Shown here piece after piece: positions 1 through 8,858 of a DNA stretch of 64,000 nt. The notes beneath the pieces are model-generated. The model ran no database searches. It saw nothing but the letters and a program-made list of their open reading frames with translations, and was not told the DNA's origin. The position numbers and the translations under genes were made by a program. This DNA is from Nocardioides panaciterrulae (GTDB taxonomy: Bacteria > Actinomycetota > Actinomycetes > Propionibacteriales > Nocardioidaceae), in the NCBI RefSeq assembly GCF_013409645.1, contig NZ_JACCBG010000001.1, positions 2,602,001 through 2,666,000 of the forward strand. Reading direction: 5' to 3'. Each line of letters begins with the position of its first letter. Position 1 is the stretch's first letter.

Positions 1-535
1 CCGGCTGGCCCGGGTCGGCGACCGCCTCCCGGGTGCCGTACGTCGCGAAGACCGCCCAGAAGATCGCGAAGGCGATCAGGAGGTTCACCGACGGGCCGGC
101 GGCCATCACGATGACCTTCTTCCACCACGCCTTCTTGTAGAAGAGTCGGTCGCTGTCCTCGGGCCCGATCGTGTCCCACTCCGCCGCACGCGCGTCGGTG
201 ATGAGCTGGGTGAACATGCCCGTGTTGGACTTGCGCACCCGGACGACGGTGTTGCCCTCCGCGTCGTGGGTGACCTCATCGGCCACGCCTTCCGCCCCCG
301 GCGGGAGCATCCCGACGATCTTGACGTAGCCGCCGAGCGGGATCGCCTTGACGCCGTACTCGGTCTCGCCGACCTGCTTGCTCCACACGGTGGGGCCGAA
401 CCCGACGAAGTACTGCGTCACCTTCGTGCCGAACGCCTTGGCCGGGATCATGTGGCCGAGCTCGTGCAGGCCGATCGACGCCAGGATGGCGAAGGCGAAG
501 ATCAGCACTCCCAGCGTGTAGTAGACGGCGGTCAT
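1..535 (-). CDS. rseP: RseP/S2P-type site-2 zinc metalloprotease (M50B), partial
   Basis: This is an intramembrane protease that cuts anti-sigma factors and other membrane substrates after a first periplasmic-side cut. The gene is cut by the window edge and only the first 178 residues are visible. Residues about 4-22 form a membrane segment that runs into the zinc motif HELGH (His24, Glu25, His28). A glycine-rich PLGGYVKI segment follows, then the [12 protein letters not shown] stretch that begins the next membrane segment. The PDZ domain and the second zinc-binding motif lie outside the window. Its ATG overlaps the dxr stop (ATGA), so dxr and rseP are translationally coupled, an order common in actinobacteria. 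Confidence 0.93.
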   Translation of the reverse strand, partial: MTAVYYTLGVLIFAFAILASIGLHELGHMIPAKAFGTKVTQYFVGFGPTVWSKQVGETEYGVKAIPLGGYVKIVGMLPPGAEGVADEVTHDAEGNTVVRVRKSNTGMFTQLITDARAAEWDTIGPEDSDRLFYKKAWWKKVIVMAAGPSVNLLIAFAIFWAVFATYGTREAVADPGQP

Positions 536-1641
536 GAAGCCCCTTCGATCCGGCGGTCAGCAGCGCTGCGAGCCCATCCGTCAGCGTCCAGGACGTCCTC
601 GACGGAGAGCCGCTGCTTCGAGGGTACGGCGTGTTCGGCGAGCACGGCGGCAACCGTGGGCACGATGTCGGTGAAGGCCAGCCTTCCGCGGCGGAACGCG
701 TCGACGCACACCTCGTTGGCGGCGTTGTAGACCGCCGGGGCGGTGCCGCCGCTCTCCCCCGCCCGGCGGGCCAGCGACACGGCCGGGAACGCCTCGTCGT
801 CGAGCGGGAAGAAGTCCCAGCTCGACGCCTTCGACCAGTCGCAGCCGGGTCCGGCGTCGGGGACGCGGTCCGGCCAGGCCAGACCCAGCGCGATCGGGAT
901 CAGCATGGAGGGCCACGACGCCTGGGCGATCGTCGAGCCGTCGTGGAACTCGACCATCGAGTGGATCATCTGCTGGGGGTGCACGACGACGTCGATCCGG
1001 TCGAACGGGACGCCGAACAGCAGGTGCGCCTCGATGACCTCCAGGCCCTTGTTGACCAGGGTCGCGGAGTTGATGGTGATGACCGGGCCCATCGAGAAGT
1101 TGGGGTGGTCGAGGGCCTGCTCCGGGGTCACGTCCGCGAGCTCCGCGCGGGTCCGGCCTCGGAACGGGCCGCCGCTCGCGGTCAGCACCAGCCGGCGTAC
1201 CTCCGCAGGGCTTCCACCGCGCAGGCACTGCGCGATCGCGGAGTGCTCGGAGTCGACCGGGACGATCTGGCCCGGCTTCGCTCGTTCGAGGACGAGCGGG
1301 CCTCCGATGATCAGCGACTCCTTGTTGGCCAGCGCCAGCGTGTTGCCGGCATCCAGCGCGGTCAGCGTGGGGCGCAGGCCCACCGCGCCGGTGATCGCGT
1401 TGAGGACGACGTCGCAGGCGAGGCCGGCCGCCTCGCAGGAGGCGTCCTCGCCGAGGCCGTGCACCACGGGGCGGAACTCCGCCACCTGCTGCTCGAACAG
1501 CTCGGGGTTGCCGCCGCCCGCGGTCAGTCCCACGACCCGGAACCGGTCGGGGTTGGCGCGCACCAGGTCCAGCGCCTGGGTGCCGATCGACCCGGTGGAA
1601 CCGAGGACGACGATCGAGCGGGGGCCGTGGGGAGAGCTCAC
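532..1641 (-). CDS. dxr: 1-deoxy-D-xylulose 5-phosphate reductoisomerase
   Basis: Converts DXP to 2-C-methyl-D-erythritol 4-phosphate with NADPH, the committed step of the MEP isoprenoid pathway. The protein has 369 residues. It opens with the NADPH-binding [11 protein letters not shown] motif and carries the conserved [24 protein letters not shown] and [13 protein letters not shown] blocks and the C-terminal VYNAANE. The GTG start at 1639-1641 has a GAGGA Shine-Dalgarno sequence 7 nt upstream. A longer upstream open frame over gabT is ignored. The stretch between the second Rossmann strand and VVLNAITG is about 15 residues shorter than in Mycobacterium DXR as I recall it. The stop overlaps the rseP start. 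Confidence 0.95.
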   Translation of the reverse strand: MSSPHGPRSIVVLGSTGSIGTQALDLVRANPDRFRVVGLTAGGGNPELFEQQVAEFRPVVHGLGEDASCEAAGLACDVVLNAITGAVGLRPTLTALDAGNTLALANKESLIIGGPLVLERAKPGQIVPVDSEHSAIAQCLRGGSPAEVRRLVLTASGGPFRGRTRAELADVTPEQALDHPNFSMGPVITINSATLVNKGLEVIEAHLLFGVPFDRIDVVVHPQQMIHSMVEFHDGSTIAQASWPSMLIPIALGLAWPDRVPDAGPGCDWSKASSWDFFPLDDEAFPAVSLARRAGESGGTAPAVYNAANEVCVDAFRRGRLAFTDIVPTVAAVLAEHAVPSKQRLSVEDVLDADGWARSAADRRIEGAS

Positions 1642-1764
1642 CGGTCCATCCTCGCAGGCCCCCGACCGCCTTCCGTCGAGGCACCGGGCCGGCGCCGAGA
1701 GGACGGCCGTGGCGGCCGGGAATACGTCGCCCCACCGCCCCTGCACAACCGGAACCGAAGCATC

Positions 1765-1770
1765 TAGGCT
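1765..1770 (+). promoter_or_regulatory. -10 box of a leaderless gabT promoter
   Basis: TAGGCT fits the actinobacterial TANNNT -10 and ends 6 nt before the gabT ATG at 1777. No Shine-Dalgarno sequence lies in between, so transcription probably starts at the A of ATG. No clear -35 is seen. Confidence 0.5.
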
Positions 1771-1776
1771 CTCCAC

Positions 1777-3132
1777 ATGACCCAATCCACCGTCGCCAGC
1801 CGCACCGGCGGGCCCGCCCTGCCCCAGGAGCGCCGCCTCGTCACCGAGATCCCCGGCCCGGGCTCGCTCGAGCGTCTCGAGCGCAAGCGCGCGCTCGTGG
1901 CGGACGGCGTCGGCACCACGCTGCCCGTCTTCGTGACCGCAGCCGGCGGCGGCGTGCTCGTCGACGTCGACGGCAACTCCCTCATCGACCTCGGCTCCGG
2001 GATCGCGGTGACCACGGTGGGGAACGCCGCGCCCGGGGTGGTGACCCGGGTGCAGGAGCAGGTCGCGGCCTTCACGCACACCTGCTTCATGGTCACGCCG
2101 TACGACGGCTACCTCGACGTGTGCGCGGCGCTGGCCGAGCTGACGCCCGGCGACCACGCCAAGAAGTCGGCGCTGTTCAACTCCGGCGCCGAGGCGGTCG
2201 AGAACGCGGTGAAGATCGCGCGGGTGGCGACCGGCCGCGACGCGGTGGTGGCCTTCGACCACGCCTACCACGGCCGGACCAACCTCACGATGGCGATGAC
2301 GGCCAAGAACATGCCGTACAAGCAGGGTTTCGGGCCGTTCGCCGGCGAGGTCTACCGGGCCCCCATGTCCTACCCGTTCCGCGACGGGCTCGCCGGCGAG
2401 GAGGCCGCCGCCCGCACCCTCGACGTCGTCGAGAAGCAGGTCGGCACCGCCAACCTGGCGTGCGTGGTGATCGAGCCGATCCAGGGCGAGGGCGGGTTCG
2501 TGGTCCCCGCGCCGGGGTTCCTGCCCGCACTGGCCGAATGGTGCCGGCGCAACGACGTGCTGCTGGTCGCCGACGAGATCCAGTCCGGGTTCTGCCGCAC
2601 CGGCGACTGGTTCGCCTGCGACCACGAGGGCGTCGTGCCCGACCTGGTCACGACGGCCAAGGGCATCGCCGGCGGCCTGCCGCTGGCCGGCGTCACCGGC
2701 CGCGCAGAGATCATGGACGCCGTCCACGTCGGCGGCCTCGGCGGGACGTACGGCGGGAACCCGGTCGCCTGCGCGGCCGCGCTCGGCGCGATCGAGGAGA
2801 TGCGAAGCCACGACCTGGCCGGCCGCGCCCGCGAGATCGGCACGATCATGCACGAGCGGCTGACCGGGATCGCGGCCGAGCACCCGGTCGTCGGCGACGT
2901 CCGTGGCCGCGGCGCGATGATGGCCGTCGAGCTCACCGAGCCCGGCACCACACTCCCGGACCCGGTCCGCACCGCCGCGATCTCGGCGTACTGCCACTCC
3001 CAGGGCGTGGTCACGCTGACCTGCGGCACCTGGGGCAACGTGTTCCGCTTCCTGCCGCCGCTGGCCATCTCCGACGCCTTGCTGCACGAGGCCTTCGACG
3101 TGGTCGCGGAGGCGTTCCGCGCCACCGCCTGA
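1777..3132 (+). CDS. gabT: 4-aminobutyrate aminotransferase (class III, PLP)
   Basis: Transfers the amino group of GABA to 2-oxoglutarate, giving succinate semialdehyde. The protein has 451 residues, the usual GabT length. The PLP-contact aspartate is in the [11 protein letters not shown] block and the Schiff-base lysine in [30 protein letters not shown] and the AYHGRT motif bind cofactor phosphate and substrate. The actinobacterial GabT N terminus ([14 protein letters not shown]) is present. It is transcribed away from dxr and converges on the first polyamine transporter operon, which fits GABA as the end product of putrescine breakdown. No succinate-semialdehyde dehydrogenase is seen beside it. 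Confidence 0.92.
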   Translation: MTQSTVASRTGGPALPQERRLVTEIPGPGSLERLERKRALVADGVGTTLPVFVTAAGGGVLVDVDGNSLIDLGSGIAVTTVGNAAPGVVTRVQEQVAAFTHTCFMVTPYDGYLDVCAALAELTPGDHAKKSALFNSGAEAVENAVKIARVATGRDAVVAFDHAYHGRTNLTMAMTAKNMPYKQGFGPFAGEVYRAPMSYPFRDGLAGEEAAARTLDVVEKQVGTANLACVVIEPIQGEGGFVVPAPGFLPALAEWCRRNDVLLVADEIQSGFCRTGDWFACDHEGVVPDLVTTAKGIAGGLPLAGVTGRAEIMDAVHVGGLGGTYGGNPVACAAALGAIEEMRSHDLAGRAREIGTIMHERLTGIAAEHPVVGDVRGRGAMMAVELTEPGTTLPDPVRTAAISAYCHSQGVVTLTCGTWGNVFRFLPPLAISDALLHEAFDVVAEAFRATA

Positions 3133-3136
3133 AACG

Positions 3137-3412
3137 CGAGTCGGCGCTCGTTGACACGCTCGCGACACCAAGAGCACCGCCGAGTCGGCGCTCGTTGACA
3201 CGTCGCGGCACCTCGAGGAACGCCGACTCGGCGCTCGTTGACACGTAGCGGCACCAAGAGCAACGCCGAGTCGGCGCTCGTTGACGCCCGGCTCGGTCAA
3301 CCAGCGCCGACTCGGCGTACACCCCCCGTCAACCAGCGCCGACTCGGCGTACTCCCCTGTCAACCAGCGCCGACTCGGCGCACACCTCCCGTCAACCAGC
3401 GCCGACTCGGCG
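3137..3412. repeat. Eight-copy array in two opposed halves between convergent genes
   Basis: Four copies of CGASTCGGCGCTCGTTGAC start at 3137, 3181, 3224 and 3267 (period 43-44 bp). Four copies of the opposite orientation, GTCAACCAGCGCCGACTCGGCG, start at 3296, 3328, 3359 and 3391 (period 31-32 bp). The core CGCCGASTCGGCG is itself palindromic. The array fills the gap between gabT (+) and a permease (-), so it could form large hairpins in both transcripts and act as a two-way terminator. It has no unique spacers and is not CRISPR. Confidence 0.85.
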
Positions 3413-3422
3413 GGGTCTCCGG

Positions 3423-4238
3423 TCAGCGGGCGCCGGTGAGCCCCTCGGCGTGGCTGCCCGAGAGCCGCTGGGCAAGGTAGATCGGGACCGCGGAGAGCAG
3501 CACCAGCACCGCGGCCACCACGTTGACCACGGGCGCCTGGTTGGGGCGGAACAGGTTCTGGAAGATCCAGATCGGCAGGGTCTGGTCGGTCGCGCTGATC
3601 GTGAAGGTGGTGACCACGATCTCATCGAAGGACAGGCCGAAGGAGAGCAGCGCCCCGGCCAGCAGCGCCGAGCGCAGCATCGGGAAGGTCACCAGCCGGA
3701 ACGTCGTCCACCGGCCCGCGCCGAGGTCCATCGAGGCCTGCTCGTAGTTGCTGCCGAGGCGTTGCACGCGGGCCTGGACGTTGTTGAACACCGTCACGAT
3801 GCAGAACGTCGCGTGCGCGACCACCACCGTGAACAGGCTCAGCCCGACCCCGAGCACCGTGGTGAACATGTTGCTGAGCGCGATGCCGGTGACGATGCCG
3901 GGCAGCGCGATCGGCAGGATGATCAGCAGCGAGATCACGTTGCGACCGAAGAACCGGGTCGGTCGCAACGCCAGCGCGGCGAGGGTGCCCAGCACCAGCG
4001 AGACCGCGGTGGCGGCGAGGGCGACCTCCACGCTGGTCCACAGCGCCGAGCGCGCGCCGGTGCTGTGCGCGGCCACGTCCCACCAGTGCAGGGTCAGTTC
4101 GCTCGGCGGCCAGGTGAAGGTCTTGTCGGCGTTGAACGAGTTCAGCAGCACCAGCAGCAGCGGGGTGTAGATCACCACCAGCACCAGCGCCGTGAACCCG
4201 ACGAGGACGGCGCGCAGGCCGCGGGAGATCTGCGTCAT
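3423..4238 (-). CDS. ABC transporter permease, PotC-like (polyamine), operon 1
   Basis: Inner-membrane permease subunit of a spermidine/putrescine-type importer. The protein has 271 residues with about six membrane segments. The EAA loop, which contacts the ATPase, reads [21 protein letters not shown]. The N terminus ([18 protein letters not shown]) matches the PotC type. The ATG at 4236-4238 is chosen because upstream residues in the longer frame are shadow sequence over the partner permease. It lies 7 nt after potB-like and is the last gene of the operon, ending in the repeat array. Family assignment is firm; the substrate is inferred from neighbours. Confidence 0.88.
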   Translation of the reverse strand: MTQISRGLRAVLVGFTALVLVVIYTPLLLVLLNSFNADKTFTWPPSELTLHWWDVAAHSTGARSALWTSVEVALAATAVSLVLGTLAALALRPTRFFGRNVISLLIILPIALPGIVTGIALSNMFTTVLGVGLSLFTVVVAHATFCIVTVFNNVQARVQRLGSNYEQASMDLGAGRWTTFRLVTFPMLRSALLAGALLSFGLSFDEIVVTTFTISATDQTLPIWIFQNLFRPNQAPVVNVVAAVLVLLSAVPIYLAQRLSGSHAEGLTGAR

Positions 4239-4245
4239 CGCGGCC

Positions 4246-5169
4246 TCACAGGTTCTCCAGCGCGCCGGTACGGCGTACGACGGCGAGGTAGACGAGCATG
4301 ACCGCGATCGGGATGGTAGCGACGGCGGCCGCGAACGGCAGGTTGTTGGCGGCACCGACGTTGTTGTAGACCACGTTGCCGAGCAGCTGGCCGGTCCCGC
4401 CGACGATCGTGACCGCGATGAAGTCACCCATCGACAGCGAGAACGTGAAGATCGACCCGGCGACGATCGCCGGGAAGGCCATCGGCAGCACGACCCGCCG
4501 CAGTGTGGTCCACGAGTGCGCCCCGAGGTCGGAGGACGCCTCGAGCAGCGAGCCCGGCAGCCGCTCGAGCCCGGCGAAGACCGGCAGGATCATGTACGGC
4601 AGCCACAGGTAGGCCAGCGTCACCGTGGTCGCGACCAGCCCGTAGCCGGGTGTGTCGAGCCCGAACGGCGCCAGCAGCCACGAGATCAGGCCGTTCTCGG
4701 ACAGCATCGCGCGCCACGCGTAGGCCTTGACGAGGTACGACGCCCACAGCGGCATCAGCACCGCGATCACCAGCAGCCGCTGGGCGCGGGCGGAGGCCAC
4801 CTTGGCCATGTACAGCGCGATCGGGAACGCCAGCACCGCGTCGACGACCGTGACCAGCGCGGCGATCAGCAGCGTCCGGACCGTGATCGTGCGGTAGACG
4901 TCGATGGTGAACAGCTGCCGGAAGTTGTCCAGGGTCCAGACCCGCTGGATCTCGCCGGTGAAGTCGTCCTGGCTCCAGAACGCGGTGATCAGCAGCGCGG
5001 CCAGCGCGCCGAGGTAGGCGACACCGAGCCAGAGCATCGGCGGGAGGAGCAGCAGCCCCGTGCGTACGCCGGGCCGCGGTCGCCGCCGGCGCGCCCGGGA
5101 CGGTGGCGGCCGGTCCGCCCCCGGGGGTCCGTCCGGCGCCGGGGGCTCCTCGAGGCTGGTCGCGGTCAC
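4246..5169 (-). CDS. ABC transporter permease, PotB-like (polyamine), operon 1
   Basis: Second permease of the first polyamine-type importer, 307 residues. A proline- and arginine-rich cytoplasmic N terminus of about 45 residues precedes the first membrane segment (GLLLLPPMLWLGVAYLG). The EAA loop is EASSDLGAHSWTTLRRVVLP. The GTG at 5167-5169 is taken as the start because it sits 2 nt after the stop of the binding-protein gene and has GAAGGG just upstream. Gene order on the minus strand is ATPase, binding protein, PotB, PotC. The long low-complexity N terminus is unusual for PotB. Confidence 0.88.
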   Translation of the reverse strand: MTATSLEEPPAPDGPPGADRPPPSRARRRRPRPGVRTGLLLLPPMLWLGVAYLGALAALLITAFWSQDDFTGEIQRVWTLDNFRQLFTIDVYRTITVRTLLIAALVTVVDAVLAFPIALYMAKVASARAQRLLVIAVLMPLWASYLVKAYAWRAMLSENGLISWLLAPFGLDTPGYGLVATTVTLAYLWLPYMILPVFAGLERLPGSLLEASSDLGAHSWTTLRRVVLPMAFPAIVAGSIFTFSLSMGDFIAVTIVGGTGQLLGNVVYNNVGAANNLPFAAAVATIPIAVMLVYLAVVRRTGALENL

Positions 5170-5171
5170 GC

Positions 5172-6410
5172 TCAGCCCTTCACCTCGGTCCAGGCCTGCG
5201 TCCAGTCGCCGTAGTCGGTGCACTGGACGTCCTTGCGGCCGTCCAGGCAGTTGCTGATCGGGGTGGTCCAGTACCAGATCTTGTCGGCGTACTGCGCGTC
5301 GCTGGCGTGGTAGGCGTCGCAGAAGTTCTTCGCGGTCAGGTCGCAGGCCTTGGGGTTGGCCGGCGCCTCACCGAAGTACTGCGCGACGTCCGCCTGGGCC
5401 TGCGGGCCGGTGATGTAGTCCATCCACGCGTAGGCGCAGTTGGAGTGCTGCGACTTCGAGCTGACCATCCAGGTGTCCGACCAGCCGGTCGAGCCCTCCT
5501 GCGGCAGCACCGCCTTGACCGGGACCTTCTCGCCCTGGGCCACCTGCGCGATGACCTCCCAGGTGGTGCCGATGACCGAGTCGCCGGTGGAGAAGGCCTG
5601 CACCTCCTTGAGGTAGTCCGACCAGTACTCCGAGACGTTCTGCCGCTGCTTCTTCAGCAGGTCGACCGCCGCCTGCAGCTGGTCGGAGTCCAGCGCGTAG
5701 GGGTTGGTGATCTTCAGGCCGGGCTGGTGCTTCATCAGGTAGAGCGCGGCGTCGGCGATGTAGATCGGCGAGTCGTAGGCGGTCACCTTCCCGGCGTACT
5801 GCGAGGCGCCGGTGAAGACCGAGCCCCAGCTGGTCGGGGCCGGCTTGACCACGTCGGTGTTGTACATCAGCAGGTTGGCGCCCCAGCCGTGCGGGATGCC
5901 GTACATCTGCCCGTTCACCGAGTTCCAGTCCCGGTCCTTGAGGAACGGCGAGATGTCGGCGTAGTTCTTCACCAGGTCGGTGTTGACCGGGGCCACGTCA
6001 CCGGCGGCGATCAGCCGCAGCGAGGCGTCGCCGGAGGCCGACACCACGTCGTACTGACCGGTCTTCATCAGCTTCACCGCCTCGTCCGAGGTGCCGAAGT
6101 ACTTCACGTTGGCCTGGCAGCCGGTCTGCTTCTCGAACGGCGTGACCCAGTCGACCTTCGGGTCGTTGCTGCCGTCCTCGGCGTAGCCCGGCCAGGCCAG
6201 GATGTTGACCTGTCCCTCCATGCTGCCGAGCGACTGCTTCATCGGTACGTCGGGCGGGGTGAAGCCGCCGTTGGCGCTGGGGCTCGAGCCGCCGCCACCG
6301 CTGGTGCCGCATCCCGAGACCACTGCGAGCAGGGCGACGCCGGCGAGTACGCCGAGCCGTCGCGCGCCGGACCGGCGCGTGCCGGTCCGCCGAGGGCTGA
6401 TCTTCCTCAT
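5172..6410 (-). CDS. Polyamine-type extracellular binding lipoprotein (PotD-like), operon 1
   Basis: Captures substrate outside the membrane for the PotB/PotC channel. The protein has 412 residues. A twin-arginine-like basic N terminus is followed by a hydrophobic stretch and the lipobox AVVSGC, so it is probably a membrane-anchored lipoprotein. A glycine/serine linker comes next, then the solute-binding domain with ILAWPGYAE and GTSDEAVKLM, typical of PotD/PotF. Several cysteine-containing segments (CAYAWMDY, CDLTAKNFCDAY, CLDGRKDVQC) suggest disulphides. The start overlaps the ATPase stop (ATGA). The exact ligand (spermidine, putrescine or a related cation) cannot be told from sequence alone. 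Confidence 0.88.
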   Translation of the reverse strand: MRKISPRRTGTRRSGARRLGVLAGVALLAVVSGCGTSGGGGSSPSANGGFTPPDVPMKQSLGSMEGQVNILAWPGYAEDGSNDPKVDWVTPFEKQTGCQANVKYFGTSDEAVKLMKTGQYDVVSASGDASLRLIAAGDVAPVNTDLVKNYADISPFLKDRDWNSVNGQMYGIPHGWGANLLMYNTDVVKPAPTSWGSVFTGASQYAGKVTAYDSPIYIADAALYLMKHQPGLKITNPYALDSDQLQAAVDLLKKQRQNVSEYWSDYLKEVQAFSTGDSVIGTTWEVIAQVAQGEKVPVKAVLPQEGSTGWSDTWMVSSKSQHSNCAYAWMDYITGPQAQADVAQYFGEAPANPKACDLTAKNFCDAYHASDAQYADKIWYWTTPISNCLDGRKDVQCTDYGDWTQAWTEVKG

Positions 6411-7480
6411 GCTGTCTCCTCCTCGGGGGTCGTCGCCGGGTGGGGGGCTCCCCCAGCCAGCGCCACCAGGTGGTCGCGCTGCCAGACCAGTGCGACGGGT
6501 CGGTCACGCCGCTCGAGGGCGGCGTCGATGGAGCGGTCGGTGTTCTGGTGCGACACGGTGAGGGTGGTGCCGGCGTCGAGCTCGACGACCGAGTGCGTCG
6601 AGGCGCCGAGGTAGACCACCTCGCGCACGACGCCGCGCGCGACGCAGGTCCGGTCGTCGGGCGCCGGGGCCTCCTCGGGCGCGGTCATCCGCACCTTCTC
6701 GGGGCGGACCACGAATGTCCCGTCCTCACCGAGGAGCTTGCCGGCGACCTCGCCGGTGAGGAGGTTGGAGGTGCCGACGAAGCCGGCCACGAAGGCGCTG
6801 GCCGGCTGCTCGTAGAGCTCGACCGGGGTGGCGAGCTGCTCGATCCGGCCCTGGTTGAAGACCGCGATCCGGTCGCTCATCGTCAGCGCCTCCTCCTGGT
6901 CGTGGGTCACGAACACGAAGGTGATCCCGACGTCGCGCTGGATCTGCTTCAGCTCGATCTGCATCTCCCGGCGCAGCTTGAGGTCGAGCGCGCCGAGGGG
7001 CTCGTCGAGCAGCAGCACCTTGGGCCGGTTGACCAGCGCGCGGGCCAGGGCCACCCGCTGGCGCTGGCCCCCGGAGAGCTGGTGCGGCCGGCGGTCGCCG
7101 TACCCCTCGAGCCGCACGGTCGCCAGGGCCTCCTCGGCCCGGTCGCGGCGCTGGGTCCGCGGCACCCGCTTCACCCGCAGGCCGTACTCGACGTTCTGGC
7201 GCACGCTCATGTGCGGGAAGATCGCGTAGTCCTGGAAGACCGTGTTGACGTCGCGGCCGAACGGCGGCCGGTCGGTCACGTCCTCCCCGCCCAGCAGGAT
7301 CGTCCCGGCGGTGGGCTGCTCGAAGCCGCCGACCAGCCGCAGCACCGTCGTCTTGCCGGACCCCGAGGGGCCGAGCATCGAGAAGAACTCGCCGTCGACG
7401 ATGTCCAGGTCGAGCTCGTCGACGGCGCGCACCTCCCCGAAGTGCTTGCTCAGTCCCCGGAGCTCGATGGCGGTCGGCAC
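6407..7480 (-). CDS. ABC transporter ATPase, PotA-like, operon 1
   Basis: Powers the importer by ATP hydrolysis on the cytoplasmic face. The protein has 357 residues. Walker A is GPSGSGKT near residue 38, the signature is [15 protein letters not shown], Walker B is VLLLDEP and the H-loop is [11 protein letters not shown]. The C-terminal TOBE domain (about residues 240-350) is typical of PotA/MalK-type ATPases. It starts with GTG at 7478-7480, 1 nt after the TAG of the saccharopine-dehydrogenase-like gene, which suggests the same transcript. Its TGA overlaps the binding-protein ATG. Confidence 0.9.
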   Translation of the reverse strand: MPTAIELRGLSKHFGEVRAVDELDLDIVDGEFFSMLGPSGSGKTTVLRLVGGFEQPTAGTILLGGEDVTDRPPFGRDVNTVFQDYAIFPHMSVRQNVEYGLRVKRVPRTQRRDRAEEALATVRLEGYGDRRPHQLSGGQRQRVALARALVNRPKVLLLDEPLGALDLKLRREMQIELKQIQRDVGITFVFVTHDQEEALTMSDRIAVFNQGRIEQLATPVELYEQPASAFVAGFVGTSNLLTGEVAGKLLGEDGTFVVRPEKVRMTAPEEAPAPDDRTCVARGVVREVVYLGASTHSVVELDAGTTLTVSHQNTDRSIDAALERRDRPVALVWQRDHLVALAGGAPHPATTPEEETA

Positions 7481-7481
7481 G

Positions 7482-8735
7482 CTAGAGCTCCTTGCGTCCC
7501 CACGGGCTGCCGTACTCGGTGAGCAGGTCGAGGAAGGGGACCGCGTCGAACGCCTCCGGCCCCAGCACCCCCGCGCCCTTCCAGGTCCCGCGGGCGAGCA
7601 GCTCCAGCGCGATGACCGGGTTGATCGCGGTCTGCCAGACCACGCACTGGTGGCCGTACTCCTGCATCGTCCACTCGTTGTCGACGACGTGGTAGAGGTA
7701 GGTCGAGCGCGGACCGGTCGGGCTGCCCTGCTCGTCCTTGCCGGTGCCGGTGACCCACAGGCCGGCGCAGGTCTTGCCCCTCATCCGCGGCCCGACCGTG
7801 GCCGGGTCGGGCAGCACCGCCGCGACCACGTCGCGCGGGCTGACCTCGCAGTGCCCACCCGAAGCGGCCTTGACCCGCACCTTCTCGGTGCGGTCCAGCC
7901 CGAGCGTGTGCAGCACCTTGAGGATGTTGATGAACTCGTCGCCGAGGCCGTACTTGAAGGTCGCGCGCTTGCAGTCGATCCAGCGCGGCATGAGGAGCAC
8001 CTCCTCGTGCTCGACGTTGACGCACTCCACCGGCCCGATGCCCTCGGGGAAGTCGAACACCTCGGGCTCGCTGAACGGCGCGGTGGTGTGCCACTCGCCC
8101 TGCCCGGACCCGTCGCCGGCCCAGATCACCGGCGGGTTGAGGCACTCCTCGATCGTGGTCCACATCGAGAACGACGGCGCGAAGATCTCGTTGCCGTCCT
8201 CGTCGGTCACCACGAGGTTGGCCCCGTCGCGGGTGCCGAGCTCGTCGATCTCGCTGAACAGGTGGTCGGCGGCGTAGCGCGCGAAGACGTCGGAGAGCCC
8301 GGGCTCGACGCCGATGCCGACCAGCGCCAGCCGGCCGGCCGACTCCCAGTCGCCGGCGAGCGCGAACTGCTCGTCGCCCAGCTTCACGCCCGGCTGCTCG
8401 TACGGCGCGTCCGGGTGCGGCCTCGACAGCGACATCGCCATGTCGAGGTAGTCGGCGCCGGCCTCGAACGCGCCGGCGAAGATCGACATGTTGAACACCG
8501 GGTCGACCGCGTTCATCACGTGGGTGATCCGGTGCTCCCGGCACAGCGCCACGATGGACTCGGCGGAGGAGGCGTCGACCTGGGCGGCGACGTACCGGCC
8601 GTCGACCTCGGCCGCCCGCTCGGCCCGGGCGGGGTCGTAGTCGGCCACCACGATGGCCTCGAAGAAGTCCCGGCGCGCCGCGATCGCGGCGAACGCCGCG
8701 CCGACGCCCCCCGCGCCGATCAGGAGGATCCTCAT
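7482..8735 (-). CDS. Saccharopine dehydrogenase-like NAD(P)-dependent oxidoreductase
   Basis: The protein has 417 residues with an N-terminal Rossmann domain (GAGGVGAAFA at residues 7-16) followed by the catalytic/C-terminal fold of the saccharopine reductase family (Lys9, carboxynorspermidine dehydrogenase). These enzymes make or cleave a secondary amine between an amino acid or polyamine and a carbonyl compound. VNAVDPVFNM-like and VGIGVEPGLSDVFARYAADH blocks support the family. It sits just before the polyamine ATPase gene, so a polyamine or lysine-type substrate is likely, but the reaction is not known. ATG is at 8733-8735 with AGGAGGATC-like sequence inside the coding region, not upstream. 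Confidence 0.75.
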   Translation of the reverse strand: MRILLIGAGGVGAAFAAIAARRDFFEAIVVADYDPARAERAAEVDGRYVAAQVDASSAESIVALCREHRITHVMNAVDPVFNMSIFAGAFEAGADYLDMAMSLSRPHPDAPYEQPGVKLGDEQFALAGDWESAGRLALVGIGVEPGLSDVFARYAADHLFSEIDELGTRDGANLVVTDEDGNEIFAPSFSMWTTIEECLNPPVIWAGDGSGQGEWHTTAPFSEPEVFDFPEGIGPVECVNVEHEEVLLMPRWIDCKRATFKYGLGDEFINILKVLHTLGLDRTEKVRVKAASGGHCEVSPRDVVAAVLPDPATVGPRMRGKTCAGLWVTGTGKDEQGSPTGPRSTYLYHVVDNEWTMQEYGHQCVVWQTAINPVIALELLARGTWKGAGVLGPEAFDAVPFLDLLTEYGSPWGRKEL

Positions 8736-8762
8736 GAATTCACGTTGCCTTTCATCTCACTG

Positions 8763-8816
8763 GGTCTCGACCCGCGCGTCACGACCTCGTTCCTCGGTCG
8801 TGGCGCTTGCTCGACC
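8763..8816. repeat. 54-bp interspersed repeat, copy A
   Basis: Begins GGTCTCGAC and ends GCTCGACC, with CCTCGGTCG in the middle. The same layout recurs at 35295-35348, 35379-35432 and 50124-50176. It lies between the aldehyde dehydrogenase and the saccharopine-dehydrogenase-like gene, both on the minus strand, and may form a hairpin separating the two transcription units. Confidence 0.7.
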
Positions 8817-8858
8817 CTCCTTCGCAACGCGACCCGCTCGTCCCTCGCGGCCCGCTGC

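Noticed and set aside
1642..3363. Upstream extension of dxr over gabT
   Set aside because: The GTG at 1639-1641 has a ribosome site and matches the family start; the extension is antisense to gabT.
3137..3412. Possible CRISPR array
   Set aside because: Repeats come in two opposite orientations, have short and partly conserved gaps, no unique spacers and no cas genes nearby.
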